A stretch of 64,000 nt of DNA. Source: Anaerolineales bacterium. GTDB lineage: Bacteria; Chloroflexota; Anaerolineae; 4572-78; J111. The notes under the pieces were generated by a model. It saw nothing but the letters and a program-made list of their open reading frames with translations. It was not told the origin of the DNA and ran no database searches. Shown in pieces: positions 8,654-18,094 of the stretch. Location: positions 1 to 64,000 of the forward strand of contig JABTUW010000002.1 of NCBI GenBank assembly GCA_015075185.1, in the 5' to 3' direction. The position numbers were made by a program, and so were the translations under genes. Position 1 is the stretch's first letter. Every line of letters begins with the position of its first letter.

Positions 8654-10168
8654 TCAGCGACGGTTTTGACTCGCCAAAGAGGAACGCAGGATGATCACTG
8701 AGATGAGTAAGATAACGGGCACAAGGCCAATTAAGAGAGGGATAATTGGGTTATTGTCTTTCAGTGATGCGTTAGTACTATTTAAAGATGGATTTGTAAA
8801 AACAGGCCTAGGCGTTGAGGTTGGTGTCGGGCTGGGTGGCGTTACCATAGTCACAGACACAGAGGAGGATGTGGGCGGTAGAGTTTGGGGTGGCGTTACA
8901 GGCAGTTCAACCACCGGCAGTTCATCCGCATTAAGGGGGAGGTAAGAATACCAAACCCCATTGGCGTTAAGTCCAGGGTCCATACGCCAGGTCACCAAAA
9001 GCATGTTACCCTGGCTCACTATGGCTCGCACTTCAAAAGGGTCAAACGCCTTATCTCCGTCCTGGTCGATCACCTGGGGTCCAGAAACTATTGCTTCCGG
9101 CTCAGACCAACGACCATCTTGCCACACACTATGCCATGTGCCATGAATATCAGGATTACCGGAAATACGCTGCGCCCAAAGTAAATGTAAATTATCACTA
9201 CTATCCTCTACAAAGGACATGATGCCGTTCACACCCACATGACGAAAGGGTTTTACCGGATCTGTCCAGGTTTGTCCACCGTCCCGAGAGCGCTGGATAA
9301 CAATTCCACTGTAACCTACAAACACCTCACCGTCATGTTCAATGACCGCAGGGTTCAAAATGCCGTACCCAGTGTCCACTTCCGCCAGGAGTACAGGATC
9401 ACCCCACTGCATGTTAATAAGATCCAACTTGGCATAATTAATTTGCCGGCCCTGTCCTTGTGAGTTTCTTACATCCCATATGGCGTGGATCAACCCTGAT
9501 TGGCCCAGTGACAGCTTGAGGACAACGGGAAATAGCTCATCACTATAAGTCAAAAACGTTGAGGCAGGGTCTGTCCACGTATCTCCTCCATCTGAGGAAT
9601 AGATCGTGTAAAGGCCATAACCTTCTTGTGAGCCACTGTAGATAATAGCCAGATTGCCCTTATCATCGCCGATTACACTTGCCAATTCGGGATCACCTGC
9701 CACATCCACGAAGAAGGGCGTTGACCAGGCTCCGGCCCGGCCCGCATCTCGGGCCAATGCCTTTGTGTAGTAGATGTACGCCTCGGTGCCGTCACCCCCA
9801 AAAAAAGTGAGATGGATTATACCAGTTTGATCCAGAAAAACCCCGGTCAGACGAGCATCATTTTTGAAGGGAGATAACATAATATCTACAGGGGCAGACC
9901 ACCCCTGTTCCAGAGTCCACTTATTATACATAATCGCTCGCACTGTCTCATCGTCATCCCCGCCAAGCCATTGCGAGGAAAAGGCATGTACGGTACGATT
10001 TTGATCGGCTACCATAAGAGGAGGCCAGGTTCCGGCTTCAAAATCCAGAATGCGCTCTGCAGGCGACCATCGAGACTGCTGCGCTACTACCATCCTGGGG
10101 CTAACACCCACGATCAACAGCAGCATGGCTGTCCCCACCAAATATGGTAACCAGTGTTCCTTTTTCAT
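8654..10168 (-). CDS. Secreted Asp-box (BNR) beta-propeller protein with C-terminal membrane anchor
   Basis: Signal peptide MKKEHWLPYLVGTAMLLLIVG, then a six-bladed-type propeller region with clear Asp-box repeats, for example SSDGGDTWTDP and SRDGGQTWTDP. From about residue 420 follows a Ser/Thr/Pro linker, then a hydrophobic helix (IIPLLIGLVPVILLISVIIL) and a short basic end (QNRR). It should be exported and held at the membrane with the propeller outside. Asp boxes occur in sialidases and other glycan-active proteins, but I see no sialidase FRIP motif or arginine triad, so enzyme activity is not supported. It is the first gene of the wzt-wzm unit and has the 52-bp promoter element directly in front. 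Confidence 0.75.
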   Translation of the reverse strand: MKKEHWLPYLVGTAMLLLIVGVSPRMVVAQQSRWSPAERILDFEAGTWPPLMVADQNRTVHAFSSQWLGGDDDETVRAIMYNKWTLEQGWSAPVDIMLSPFKNDARLTGVFLDQTGIIHLTFFGGDGTEAYIYYTKALARDAGRAGAWSTPFFVDVAGDPELASVIGDDKGNLAIIYSGSQEGYGLYTIYSSDGGDTWTDPASTFLTYSDELFPVVLKLSLGQSGLIHAIWDVRNSQGQGRQINYAKLDLINMQWGDPVLLAEVDTGYGILNPAVIEHDGEVFVGYSGIVIQRSRDGGQTWTDPVKPFRHVGVNGIMSFVEDSSDNLHLLWAQRISGNPDIHGTWHSVWQDGRWSEPEAIVSGPQVIDQDGDKAFDPFEVRAIVSQGNMLLVTWRMDPGLNANGVWYSYLPLNADELPVVELPVTPPQTLPPTSSSVSVTMVTPPSPTPTSTPRPVFTNPSLNSTNASLKDNNPIIPLLIGLVPVILLISVIILRSSLASQNRR

Positions 10169-10179
10169 AGTTAGGAATA

Positions 10180-10231
10180 TAACAGGTTTTTATAATAAAG
10201 CCATGAGAAGATAGTAAGAAAAAAGTTAGAA
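10180..10231 (-). promoter_or_regulatory. 52-bp promoter/operator element, copy A
   Basis: On the minus strand it reads TTCTAACTTTTTTCTTAC, then ATC TTC TCATGGC, then TTTATTATAAAA. The heptamer start TTCT recurs every 11 bases three times, followed by a TATTAT -10 box. It ends about 12 bases before the start codon of the Asp-box protein. Same layout as copies B (23687-23738), C (31417-31468) and D (34834-34885); this copy is the most diverged on the downstream side. Confidence 0.7.
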
Positions 10232-10706
10232 TAGGTAATCTCTGTCGAAATTCTACTCCACGTACTGCTAGACGCTAAAGCATCAAGAGGCTTATTGATG
10301 ATATTTGCCAACCCTGGTGGTTTATGACCGTTGCCACAATACCAGTGGTACTTGAAGACTATTGCCGAAATCAAAACCTTCTGCTAAACTAGCGGATGTC
10401 TTGTGGGGTATAAAGTTCAGTGGCTCAACAAGGTTGGTAATAATCAAATCATTGTGATTTAACAAAATCAGGGTCAAGCTAAGAGCTTCACTTCAATGGT
10501 GAAGTTGAAAAGACAACAGTAATGGCCCAGTTTCTCTTCTGTAAACAGGAGGGAAGCTGGGCTTTTTTGTTAGTCAAGTACGCGAGCTAGCTAAAGCGAG
10601 GAACGACACTTCTTAAAAATCTGTGAATCTGCGTCTAAACTACTTTGAAATTTTTCGCAAAAATGTAGAGTACAAAGAATATTCAAGGGATAAACGGAGG
10701 TGAATC
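10232..10706. other. Gene-free divergent spacer
   Basis: Separates the minus-strand exporter unit from the plus-strand secreted-protein block. It holds no credible gene. Visible items are a small hairpin (CTTCAC/GTGAAG near 10487-10505), the plus-strand terminator at 10524-10568, and the GTG start region of the next gene with CGGAGG at about 10695. Just before that, ATTTTTCGCAAAAAT near 10650 is a short near-palindrome that might be an operator. I cannot name a promoter here with confidence. Confidence 0.5.
10524..10568 (+). terminator. Intrinsic terminator with no gene upstream on its strand
   Basis: CCCAGTTTCTCTTCTG, loop TAAA, CAGGAGGGAAGCTGGG, then C and six T. The 16-bp stem (with G-U pairs) and T run fit a plus-strand terminator. 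The nearest upstream genes are on the minus strand, so it would end an untranslated transcript from about 10380-10520, or act as an attenuator before 10707. Confidence 0.65.
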
Positions 10707-11993
10707 GTGCAAAAAATCATTAAGTTGGCTATTCTGTTGATTGGCCCTTTGGTAATCATTCAAATGGTCCTCTCCTCACCAGACAACAAGGCCGAAGCTT
10801 CCCCACAACAACAAACAACTCCGGTGAACCCTCAAATCTTCTTGCCGATAATCCTAAAAGGCGATATTAGCATGCCTACTCCCGCACCCACAGCCACCCC
10901 TATAGCCAGTGTTCCGCTCTGCCCAGACCACGATCCTATCAAATGGCACGAACTTTTGGACACGATGCGCGGCTGCCATTACAATCATACCCATAACTGG
11001 GACCCAACCGTCGTTGACGATTTGTTTGGTCCAGCCGGCAACTTGTGGGGCGGACAGAGCATCTCTTATCCGTGGGAGACGAACCATGAAAATCATCATA
11101 AGCATAGTGGCTACAAATATGGCCTCAATCGAGATCTGGGTTGCGAGTTTGCGGGTATTGACTGGATAGCCAAGAACTGTGTTGACGCCTTTCGAATAGA
11201 GTATCATGATGCTGGCCGCTTGGATTTGACCGTACGGCTCCACTCCTTCTTCCTGGAAGCGCGTATTTGCACCAAAGATGGCAGCAAATGCGGCATCGCC
11301 CGAACTGGCGGCTGGGCTGACTTTGGCATCCTCAAATCGCCTTACCCTGGCAGCCACGTCCCTCTGCCCGGACAAGACCCGCCAACGGTCAGCGACCTCC
11401 AAAAAACCATAGAACCCTACCGGACCACCAACCCGGTCATTGGTGATAATAACTTCAACAATCTGGATTATTTTCATGAACGAGCGCTTAGCGGCAAAGT
11501 TTCGGCCAGTAAACTGGGCTTTGGCTTTCATAACCAGTCCTATTGGAGCACAGACTATCCAGCCCGGAACCAGTATGGCTACAACAAGACAGCCTCATTC
11601 AAATTTTGGGTCTACGACGATCCAGCCCTGGTCAATCGCAACGACCCGTTCAATATGGTGCTGATTTGCCCCAATTACGATTGCCTTTATAACAACAGCG
11701 AACACATTATATTCGAGGTCACCGTAAATGTGCCAGCGAACCTGGATACGGATGGCGACGGTATGGTGACGTACAGTGGATACACAGATCGCCAAGGCAA
11801 TATCGTACAGGGATGCACCGCAATGAGTACGGACTGTGTGCCCCTCCGCTTCGAAAATGTGCCGGTAGGTATGGCTGGCTGGGGCGCCAACAGCGACATT
11901 GGTCTTGAAATTGTCCAACCCGGTGGAATTGTTGGGCCGGTAGATTTTGATGTTTCGCCCGGCAAGGAGTGGTGGATTGCTTACCCTAACTGA
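10707..11993 (+). CDS. Secreted protein of unknown function with FLPIILK motif after the signal peptide
   Basis: Starts at GTG 10707 behind CGGAGG. Residues 1-23 are a signal peptide (KIIKLAILLIGPLVIIQMVL). Residues 44-51 read IFLPIILK, the same short motif that ends several neighbours, here followed by a Thr/Pro linker (MPTPAPTATP) and the mature domain. The domain is rich in His, Trp and Cys (CPDHDPIKWHELLDTM, CHYNHTHNWDP, NHENHHKHSGY), which would suit metal binding, and has an even set of cysteines. I do not recognise the family. It is followed 79 bases later by the PQQ-propeller gene on the same strand, whose signal peptide is similar (LAVLIIGLLAITQMI), so the two may be exported by the same route and expressed together. 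A polysaccharide-active role is only a guess from location. Confidence 0.75.
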   Translation: MQKIIKLAILLIGPLVIIQMVLSSPDNKAEASPQQQTTPVNPQIFLPIILKGDISMPTPAPTATPIASVPLCPDHDPIKWHELLDTMRGCHYNHTHNWDPTVVDDLFGPAGNLWGGQSISYPWETNHENHHKHSGYKYGLNRDLGCEFAGIDWIAKNCVDAFRIEYHDAGRLDLTVRLHSFFLEARICTKDGSKCGIARTGGWADFGILKSPYPGSHVPLPGQDPPTVSDLQKTIEPYRTTNPVIGDNNFNNLDYFHERALSGKVSASKLGFGFHNQSYWSTDYPARNQYGYNKTASFKFWVYDDPALVNRNDPFNMVLICPNYDCLYNNSEHIIFEVTVNVPANLDTDGDGMVTYSGYTDRQGNIVQGCTAMSTDCVPLRFENVPVGMAGWGANSDIGLEIVQPGGIVGPVDFDVSPGKEWWIAYPN

Positions 11994-12072
11994 TAGCTGG
12001 CAAGTAAGACTGTTGTCAGGATTACTGCTTGCCAAGCCTACTTAACGCAAAAGTGCTAAAGGGAGTCTTGAT

Positions 12073-15000
12073 GTGAAAAAATTCACTAATCTGGCCGTTC
12101 TGATAATTGGTCTTTTGGCAATCACCCAAATGATCCCCTTCCAATCACAACTCAGAGCCAAAGCTTCCTCGTTATACGAAGCCACGCCCCCTCCTATAGC
12201 AGCGAATGCAAGCAATGACTGGCCCATGTTGGCGGCCAATCCACAACGGACATCCTGGAGTCCCGAGGAGGTACGGGGAAATCTTAATGTCGAATGGTAC
12301 CGTCCAATTGAACCCTATATTCCGTATAAGATTCAACCCATTGCCGCCAACGGCAAATTGTACATATCTACAGCGCGAGGGTTGTATAGCTTCAGCACCA
12401 CTAATGGTAATCTATTGTGGGTCTATCCAACCGAACTACCTTTAGGTCATTCCCCTACCATTGCCACTGTCAATGGGCAAAGCATTGCCTTTGTTGGGGG
12501 GTATGATCGCAAAATACATGCCATTGACGCCAACTCCGGCCAGGCAATCCCTGGATACACTTCCTATATAGCTGCCGCCGGCTTTGAGACCAATCCATTG
12601 GTTATCAATAATACCATCTATGCGGGTAACAGAGATGGGTATTTTTATGCACTCAATGCCGTAACCGGAAACCTGCAATGGAGATACAAAACGGATGGCC
12701 CAATCCTTTTCTCGGCAGCCTACAAAAACGGGGTGCTTTATTTTGCTTCTAACGATGCTTACGCCTACGCCATTGATGCGACCAATGGTTCTTTAATCTG
12801 GAAATCTCAAAAGTTGCTAGGGGCAGGGTTCCACTCCTATTGGCCCGTTATCTATACCGAAAAAGCCACCGGCAAAGATTACGTTATTTTTTCAAGTGGC
12901 GAAAATTACCGCATGGATACCCAAAACAGTTTCAAACTTCCCCACATTGAAACTGATGTCCTTTTTAAAAATATTCCGGTCGGCAATGTCATCGGCCCAA
13001 CCAGCACCGCCATACCGGGTGATTGGGCTGCCGGCACCGTTGTTATGGACGCCAGTATTATTACCACTTATTATCAGAACCGACCAGATCGCAGAACCGT
13101 TTTTGTGTTAAATGCCGGCACGGGGCAAGAGTTTACGTTTGATTCTAATGGAGATGGCAAACCTGAGTATGCGCCCTTTACCTGGTCAGGGGTGACCCAT
13201 GCGGGCAGTAAATATCCGCCGGTCATCAATGGCATTGATGGGGTTTATTATCAGGGGACAGCTTATTATTCTGGCGGCTGGATTTCACGAGGGGGGCCGG
13301 TTGGCTGGAAATTTGGCACAAAATATATTAGTCGGGTTGATACGGGCAATGGCCCCGGAGCCACAAACGGCCACGCCAGCGATGAACCTATGGCTTACTC
13401 TTCCGGTGGCAGATTAATCTACTGGAGCCTGTGTTGCGACCGGGAAGCCGGAGGCTATGATGTTACGATACCTTTAGGCCAGCCCAATAGAGATTGGTAC
13501 TATTTTGGTTACAATCTAGCCAGTAATGCCCTGGCCCCCGGCTACCAGCAAATGTACAATGCTGGCGATGCCGCTGCCTACAACGAAGGGAACGGCTGGC
13601 AGCTTTACAGTGGTAAAAATAAAAGCAAAAACGGTATCTACGGCAAACATAGCAATACGCAATCGCCTCCCATTCCTTACCAGGGTAAACTTTTCATGCT
13701 CAAGGGTAACGCGCTCCTGGCCTTTAGCCCTACCGGGACCAATCCAAAAACACCTCTCCCTCTAGCTACGATTGTCTCTACGCAAAATGCCTCACCTCCC
13801 CCAACCAAAATGGAACTGACCCAAAGATTAGAAACCGAAGTACAAAAGATGCTGGCTGCTGGCCCGCTTCGCCCTGGATATCATTCTTCCGGCTTTTTTG
13901 ACCTGTATGGAAACGGAGGATACACCGATGAGCGTACCTTTGGCGAGATTTTTGATTACTTCCAAAATCCGGCCGATACCGTTTATACCCTTCTTTTGGC
14001 TCACCCTCATCTATCCTCCACCACGCAACAACAGGTAAAAACATACCTCCAAACATACTACGGGCCTGGTAAACCGTATGACTTCACCAGAATTGTCCAT
14101 ATTGGCTGGGGTACAGGAGCGGCCAGGGAAGCTTTTGTTATCCCGGCCGATATGTCGAGTTGGTGGGGAAAACCCTACACCTCACCTTACAATCCTTCAA
14201 CTGAGCCGATTTGCGGTTGGTGCGGCTATTGGCAACACTTTCCACCTTTTTCCTTTTACGGCGCATGGAAATATGCCCAGATTGTAGGAAACAATAATCC
14301 TGCCTTTGCCAAGAATATCTTCGACCAGATGAGCGGCAAACTGGAAGCGCCTTTAAGTGATAACACCTTTATTAAAAAACCTTATTGGCTCAACCAATAT
14401 ATTGCCGGTTACAAAGGATACCTGGAACTGCAAAAATTAGCTGGCTATGCGCAGAATCAGAGCATCCTAACTACCTACCAACACCTGTTGGACCTGCGCG
14501 TTAACAGCTTTTCCAAAGACACCCCCTATGCACCCACACTTTACGGGGGCGACGGTTGGGAGGAGAGTCATAATAATGCTTTCGCGGTGGCCAGGAATTT
14601 TATGTTCCTCACCCCCGAATTAGCCGACTACCTCAATCAACGTATCTACTCCCAGGTTCAGGACGCCGTTAATGAATATAATTATGTCGCCCCCTATTGG
14701 TTCGTGGCTAAGTTTGATAATTCATATGGGGAAGCAACCTTTCAGCATCTTTACGATTCTCCAGCCCTTTTCCAGGCCAAAGCCTATATCCTCAAACAGC
14801 CGTATGACGAACTTGTTAAATGGCTCGATGCTCCTGCCTTCTATCAGGGAGACCTCTTCTACATTCAAAATCTGGCGGTAGCGTTAACGGCTCCCGGCGC
14901 CGGCTTTAGCCTAAACGTGACCCCGCCTATCCGATACATTAATACAGGGGGAACAGCTGCCTATACCATCCAGGTTCAACACAGCAGCAATTTTACGGAA

Positions 15001-15249
15001 ACCGTGACGTTACAGATTGGGAACAGCCCTTCATCCGATCTAGTCATCACGCCCCCAGCCCAGACAACCTTTCCCACGCCGGGAGGCCAGACAATCCTAA
15101 GGCTCACTGACCAACACGACCCATCGTTTTCTGAAGGGGTGTGGTACACCATGTCTATTACCGCCACCGGTGGTGAATTTGTCCGGACCGCCAACATTTC
15201 CCTGCTGGTCAACGGAAAACAAGCCTTCTTGCCAGTGATCCTAAAATGA
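12073..15249 (+). CDS. Secreted PQQ-type beta-propeller fused to an alpha/alpha-barrel-like region, C-terminal FLPVILK
   Basis: Starts at GTG 12073 (the ATG two bases earlier runs straight into a stop). A signal peptide is followed by repeats of the quinoprotein/PQQ-propeller type: LYSFSTTNGNLLW, IHAIDANSGQ, FYALNAVTGNLQWRYKTDGP and AYAIDATNGSLIW (about residues 60-290, with further blades to about 560). Residues about 575-930 are a helical region with many Trp, Tyr and Gly (GYHSSGFFDLYGNGGYTDER, YGGDGWEESHNNAF) that looks like a toroid of the kind seen in glycoside hydrolases and lyases. A beta-sandwich of about 100 residues follows, and the protein ends QAFLPVILK. No cofactor ligands can be assigned, so this may be a structural propeller. 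The stop overlaps the next start by four bases (ATGA). Confidence 0.8.
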   Translation: MKKFTNLAVLIIGLLAITQMIPFQSQLRAKASSLYEATPPPIAANASNDWPMLAANPQRTSWSPEEVRGNLNVEWYRPIEPYIPYKIQPIAANGKLYISTARGLYSFSTTNGNLLWVYPTELPLGHSPTIATVNGQSIAFVGGYDRKIHAIDANSGQAIPGYTSYIAAAGFETNPLVINNTIYAGNRDGYFYALNAVTGNLQWRYKTDGPILFSAAYKNGVLYFASNDAYAYAIDATNGSLIWKSQKLLGAGFHSYWPVIYTEKATGKDYVIFSSGENYRMDTQNSFKLPHIETDVLFKNIPVGNVIGPTSTAIPGDWAAGTVVMDASIITTYYQNRPDRRTVFVLNAGTGQEFTFDSNGDGKPEYAPFTWSGVTHAGSKYPPVINGIDGVYYQGTAYYSGGWISRGGPVGWKFGTKYISRVDTGNGPGATNGHASDEPMAYSSGGRLIYWSLCCDREAGGYDVTIPLGQPNRDWYYFGYNLASNALAPGYQQMYNAGDAAAYNEGNGWQLYSGKNKSKNGIYGKHSNTQSPPIPYQGKLFMLKGNALLAFSPTGTNPKTPLPLATIVSTQNASPPPTKMELTQRLETEVQKMLAAGPLRPGYHSSGFFDLYGNGGYTDERTFGEIFDYFQNPADTVYTLLLAHPHLSSTTQQQVKTYLQTYYGPGKPYDFTRIVHIGWGTGAAREAFVIPADMSSWWGKPYTSPYNPSTEPICGWCGYWQHFPPFSFYGAWKYAQIVGNNNPAFAKNIFDQMSGKLEAPLSDNTFIKKPYWLNQYIAGYKGYLELQKLAGYAQNQSILTTYQHLLDLRVNSFSKDTPYAPTLYGGDGWEESHNNAFAVARNFMFLTPELADYLNQRIYSQVQDAVNEYNYVAPYWFVAKFDNSYGEATFQHLYDSPALFQAKAYILKQPYDELVKWLDAPAFYQGDLFYIQNLAVALTAPGAGFSLNVTPPIRYINTGGTAAYTIQVQHSSNFTETVTLQIGNSPSSDLVITPPAQTTFPTPGGQTILRLTDQHDPSFSEGVWYTMSITATGGEFVRTANISLLVNGKQAFLPVILK

Positions 15250-17855
15250 CAACCCAAGCAAAAAGGGGCAGGCCCGGAATCTTTTTCATTTTAATAGCTG
15301 TCGGAGTAGCGCTACTTTTTCCGGCCGCTCTCGGTAAAGTTACCTTCGCCCAGACTCAAACCCCGGTCAACGCCAACGCCACCAACCTATTGATTACCAA
15401 CATAACCGCCAACACTGCCGATTATTCTGACAACAAAGTCCCCAAATATGCCAAACTTGAAATTACCTTTCAAGTAAAAAACTCTGTGGCGAAAAACTTC
15501 CAGCTTCCCTATGATCCCAATCCTCCGCATGGGATTGATCTGACTTACCCCAAACATCAAGGTATCAGCGTGGATGCCCTCTTTTTACCTCCCGGCCAGG
15601 CAGATTGGGCCAAGGCTTACCAACAGCCAGCTTTTTACTATCAGGGTTTTGAGGATCAGATCAAAAAAAATCGGGACAACCTCGATAGAGAATGGAATTA
15701 TCCAACCGGCGAGTTTGCCTGGAAGGTCAGGTTCGCCCCCAACGTGCCAGGAACCTGGCAATTTAAGCTTAAGGCCCAAGACGCTTCTGGATTCACCGAG
15801 ACGGCTGCGCAAAATTTTACAGTCGCAAATTCATCAAACCCAGGATTTATCAAAGTTAGCGCCATCGATTCCAGATATTTTGAGTTTGACGACGGCACAC
15901 CTTTCCATGGTCTTGGTTTTGCCTATGGTCCCAATGGTCCTCCCCTGGGTAATCCAGCCTTAAATTATGAGCCTGATTTTCAGGTATTTCAGCAGAATCA
16001 CATCAATCTCTTGCGGGTGTGGATTAGCAGTATTTATGGAGTAGCCTGGAATCGATACTTAGGCGGCCGGAATCTCTACGATGGTTATCTCCCACGTTCA
16101 GCCCTTTTACCGTTTTTGAGTGGAAATCGGACCACGATGGCTATGTTCCTTGATTACGAACCCGAGGGCGATACAGGCTGGTTTGATGCGTGCCGTTTTG
16201 AATTTTGGGATGATCCCGAGGCAGTCAAACAAAACACCAATTACCGCCTCAGAATAAAATATCGAGGTGTAGCCATAGCCGGACCCCGAAATATCGCTTA
16301 CCCAAACTATGGTTTGGTAGGCAAGCTGGGCGGTTGGAATCCCAATTGTTATGAACCAGATACCGGCGCCGTAGTAACCAATTATGGCTTAAACAATTCA
16401 GATTGGCAGTACCTTGAAGGTGTGTGGAATTCGGGCAGTAACAACTTCTTACCCCGTCTATATCTGGGCCTTGAAAATGTTACGGTGGGCGCAGCATACG
16501 TGGATTCAGTTTCTGTCCAGGAAGATTTGGGGAATGGACAATATGGTCCGGAGATTATGATCGAACCCTCTATGGAATATGAACTCTACTTTCCTCAAAA
16601 AGAATCCTATGCTCTCGACAAATTAGTTGAACTGGCCGAAAAACATAGCATTTATCTCAAGCTTGTCCTGATGGATAAGGGCGACAATTTATATGGAAAA
16701 ATCCAGGACAATGGCGATTTCGTTACATCAGGGCCGGACAATACAGACGGATTTTATGGTGTGGGCAGAACTGTCAACAAAACCAGATGGCTGCAACAGG
16801 CTTGGTGGCGTTACCTACAGGCCAGATGGGGCTACTCACCCAACATTCATTCCTGGGAACTCACCAATGAAGGCGATCCATTTAATAGCAATCACTATGC
16901 CTTGACCGATGAATTGGGTAAATATATGCACTGCCGGGCATTTAATGTCCCGGTTGGCTCTGGTGATGGAACAAAATGCGCCTTTGACCCTCCCAATGAT
17001 CATCTTGTAACCACCAGTTTCTGGCACTCATTTCCGGGCGAACAATTCTGGGGAAATCCGAACTTTCCAAATGTTGATTATGCAGATGTCCATGCTTATA
17101 TTAGTACGGGCTGGAAAAACGATTCCTCATATGAGAGTGACACGGCCAGGTTTCACCTTGATTACAGCGCCGATGTCAGAAGCAATATTGACTGGTACAC
17201 GACCCAAAATGATATACCCACTAAACCAGTCATAAGAGGAGAAACAGGGATTGATTTTCTCAACCAACAGGAGGAACAGCCAGACCTGACCCTGGATACC
17301 CAGGGTATCTGGCTGCATAACTTCCTTTGGTCTATGCTGGATGCAGGCGCTATGAGCGAACTGTATTGGTGGAAAGAAAACATAAAAAACCAACCAGGAC
17401 CGGATGGCCAACCCGGCCTGTATGAAATCTATCACAATTTTTATAACTTTATCGGTCCAGTTCCCCTAAACAATGGCAGCTACCACGATGCCGCCACAAC
17501 GGTTAGCAATCCAAATTTGCGGGCTGTCGGCCAAAAAGATTTGGTCCATAACAAAGCATATCTGTGGATTCAAAACACACAGCACACCTGGAGAAGTGTA
17601 GTTGATAACCTTGCCATATCACCCATTTCTGGCGCTATAACCATCCCCGGCTTCCAGGCGGGCCAAGCCTATACGGTAGCTTGGTGGAACACTTATGAAA
17701 CCAATTTAGGCTCAGAAACGCCAACAACAGAGACAATCATAGCGCAACCAAATGGAGACATCATTTTAACTGTAAGTAATTTGGTGAATGACACGGCTGT
17801 TAAGATAAATGTAATTATTCCTATTTTCCTGCCAATTCTTCTCAAAGAAAACTAA
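15246..17855 (+). CDS. Secreted clan GH-A-like glycoside hydrolase with DUF5060-type N-terminal domain, C-terminal FLPILLK
   Basis: A signal segment (FFILIAVGVALLFPAALG) is followed by a beta-sandwich (about 45-200) with the ending typical of DUF5060 domains: WAKAYQQPAFYYQGF, WKVRFAPNVPGTW, then a catalytic module beginning RYFEFDDGTPFHGLGF. The barrel shows HSWELTNEGDP, where N-E is the usual acid/base pair of clan GH-A, then YADVHAYIS, and KPVIRGETGID with a candidate nucleophile Glu. A carbohydrate-binding-like insert lies around residues 290-430. A terminal beta domain ends IPIFLPILLKEN. The substrate is unknown; beta-galactosidase- or mannanase-like polysaccharide hydrolysis is plausible. 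Translational coupling to the PQQ-propeller gene suggests that they act on the same material outside the cell. Confidence 0.8.
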   Translation: MTTQAKRGRPGIFFILIAVGVALLFPAALGKVTFAQTQTPVNANATNLLITNITANTADYSDNKVPKYAKLEITFQVKNSVAKNFQLPYDPNPPHGIDLTYPKHQGISVDALFLPPGQADWAKAYQQPAFYYQGFEDQIKKNRDNLDREWNYPTGEFAWKVRFAPNVPGTWQFKLKAQDASGFTETAAQNFTVANSSNPGFIKVSAIDSRYFEFDDGTPFHGLGFAYGPNGPPLGNPALNYEPDFQVFQQNHINLLRVWISSIYGVAWNRYLGGRNLYDGYLPRSALLPFLSGNRTTMAMFLDYEPEGDTGWFDACRFEFWDDPEAVKQNTNYRLRIKYRGVAIAGPRNIAYPNYGLVGKLGGWNPNCYEPDTGAVVTNYGLNNSDWQYLEGVWNSGSNNFLPRLYLGLENVTVGAAYVDSVSVQEDLGNGQYGPEIMIEPSMEYELYFPQKESYALDKLVELAEKHSIYLKLVLMDKGDNLYGKIQDNGDFVTSGPDNTDGFYGVGRTVNKTRWLQQAWWRYLQARWGYSPNIHSWELTNEGDPFNSNHYALTDELGKYMHCRAFNVPVGSGDGTKCAFDPPNDHLVTTSFWHSFPGEQFWGNPNFPNVDYADVHAYISTGWKNDSSYESDTARFHLDYSADVRSNIDWYTTQNDIPTKPVIRGETGIDFLNQQEEQPDLTLDTQGIWLHNFLWSMLDAGAMSELYWWKENIKNQPGPDGQPGLYEIYHNFYNFIGPVPLNNGSYHDAATTVSNPNLRAVGQKDLVHNKAYLWIQNTQHTWRSVVDNLAISPISGAITIPGFQAGQAYTVAWWNTYETNLGSETPTTETIIAQPNGDIILTVSNLVNDTAVKINVIIPIFLPILLKEN

Positions 17856-17949
17856 CAATAAACTGCGAGCAGTAAAAATAGCGCAATTATTCCGGATAGC
17901 CCCAGAACACTCGATGAGCGAGCCAATCTAAAACAACCCGATACCAGCC

Positions 17950-17986
17950 AAAAAAAACTCTCCGGAGCGTTAGCTACAACGGAGAG
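17950..17986 (-). terminator. Intrinsic terminator for the HddA-side transcript
   Basis: On the minus strand CTCTCCG (17986-17980), a 15-base loop, CGGAGAG (17964-17958), then an A run on the plus strand that reads as seven T. It lies about 110 bases past the stop of the heptose kinase gene and between convergent genes. Confidence 0.7.
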
Positions 17987-18094
17987 CATAAGAGGTGCGA
18001 CCCATTTTGAGATCAACCAACCCTGCCGCCTCAAAGAAAAAGTGTGCCGCACCAAAGTAACCACAAAAAGGCTAAGAAACCGGGGAGACGTTTT

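Noticed and set aside
8654..10168. Asp-box protein as a sialidase
   Set aside because: Asp boxes are present, but the FRIP motif and the arginine triad of sialidases are not visible; the fold alone does not show the activity.
17852..18064. 70-codon minus-strand frame starting with GTG, hydrophobic at its end
   Set aside because: It has no ribosome site, an intrinsic terminator falls inside it, and its end overlaps the stop of the opposite gene. It could be a remnant of a membrane protein, but nothing supports this.
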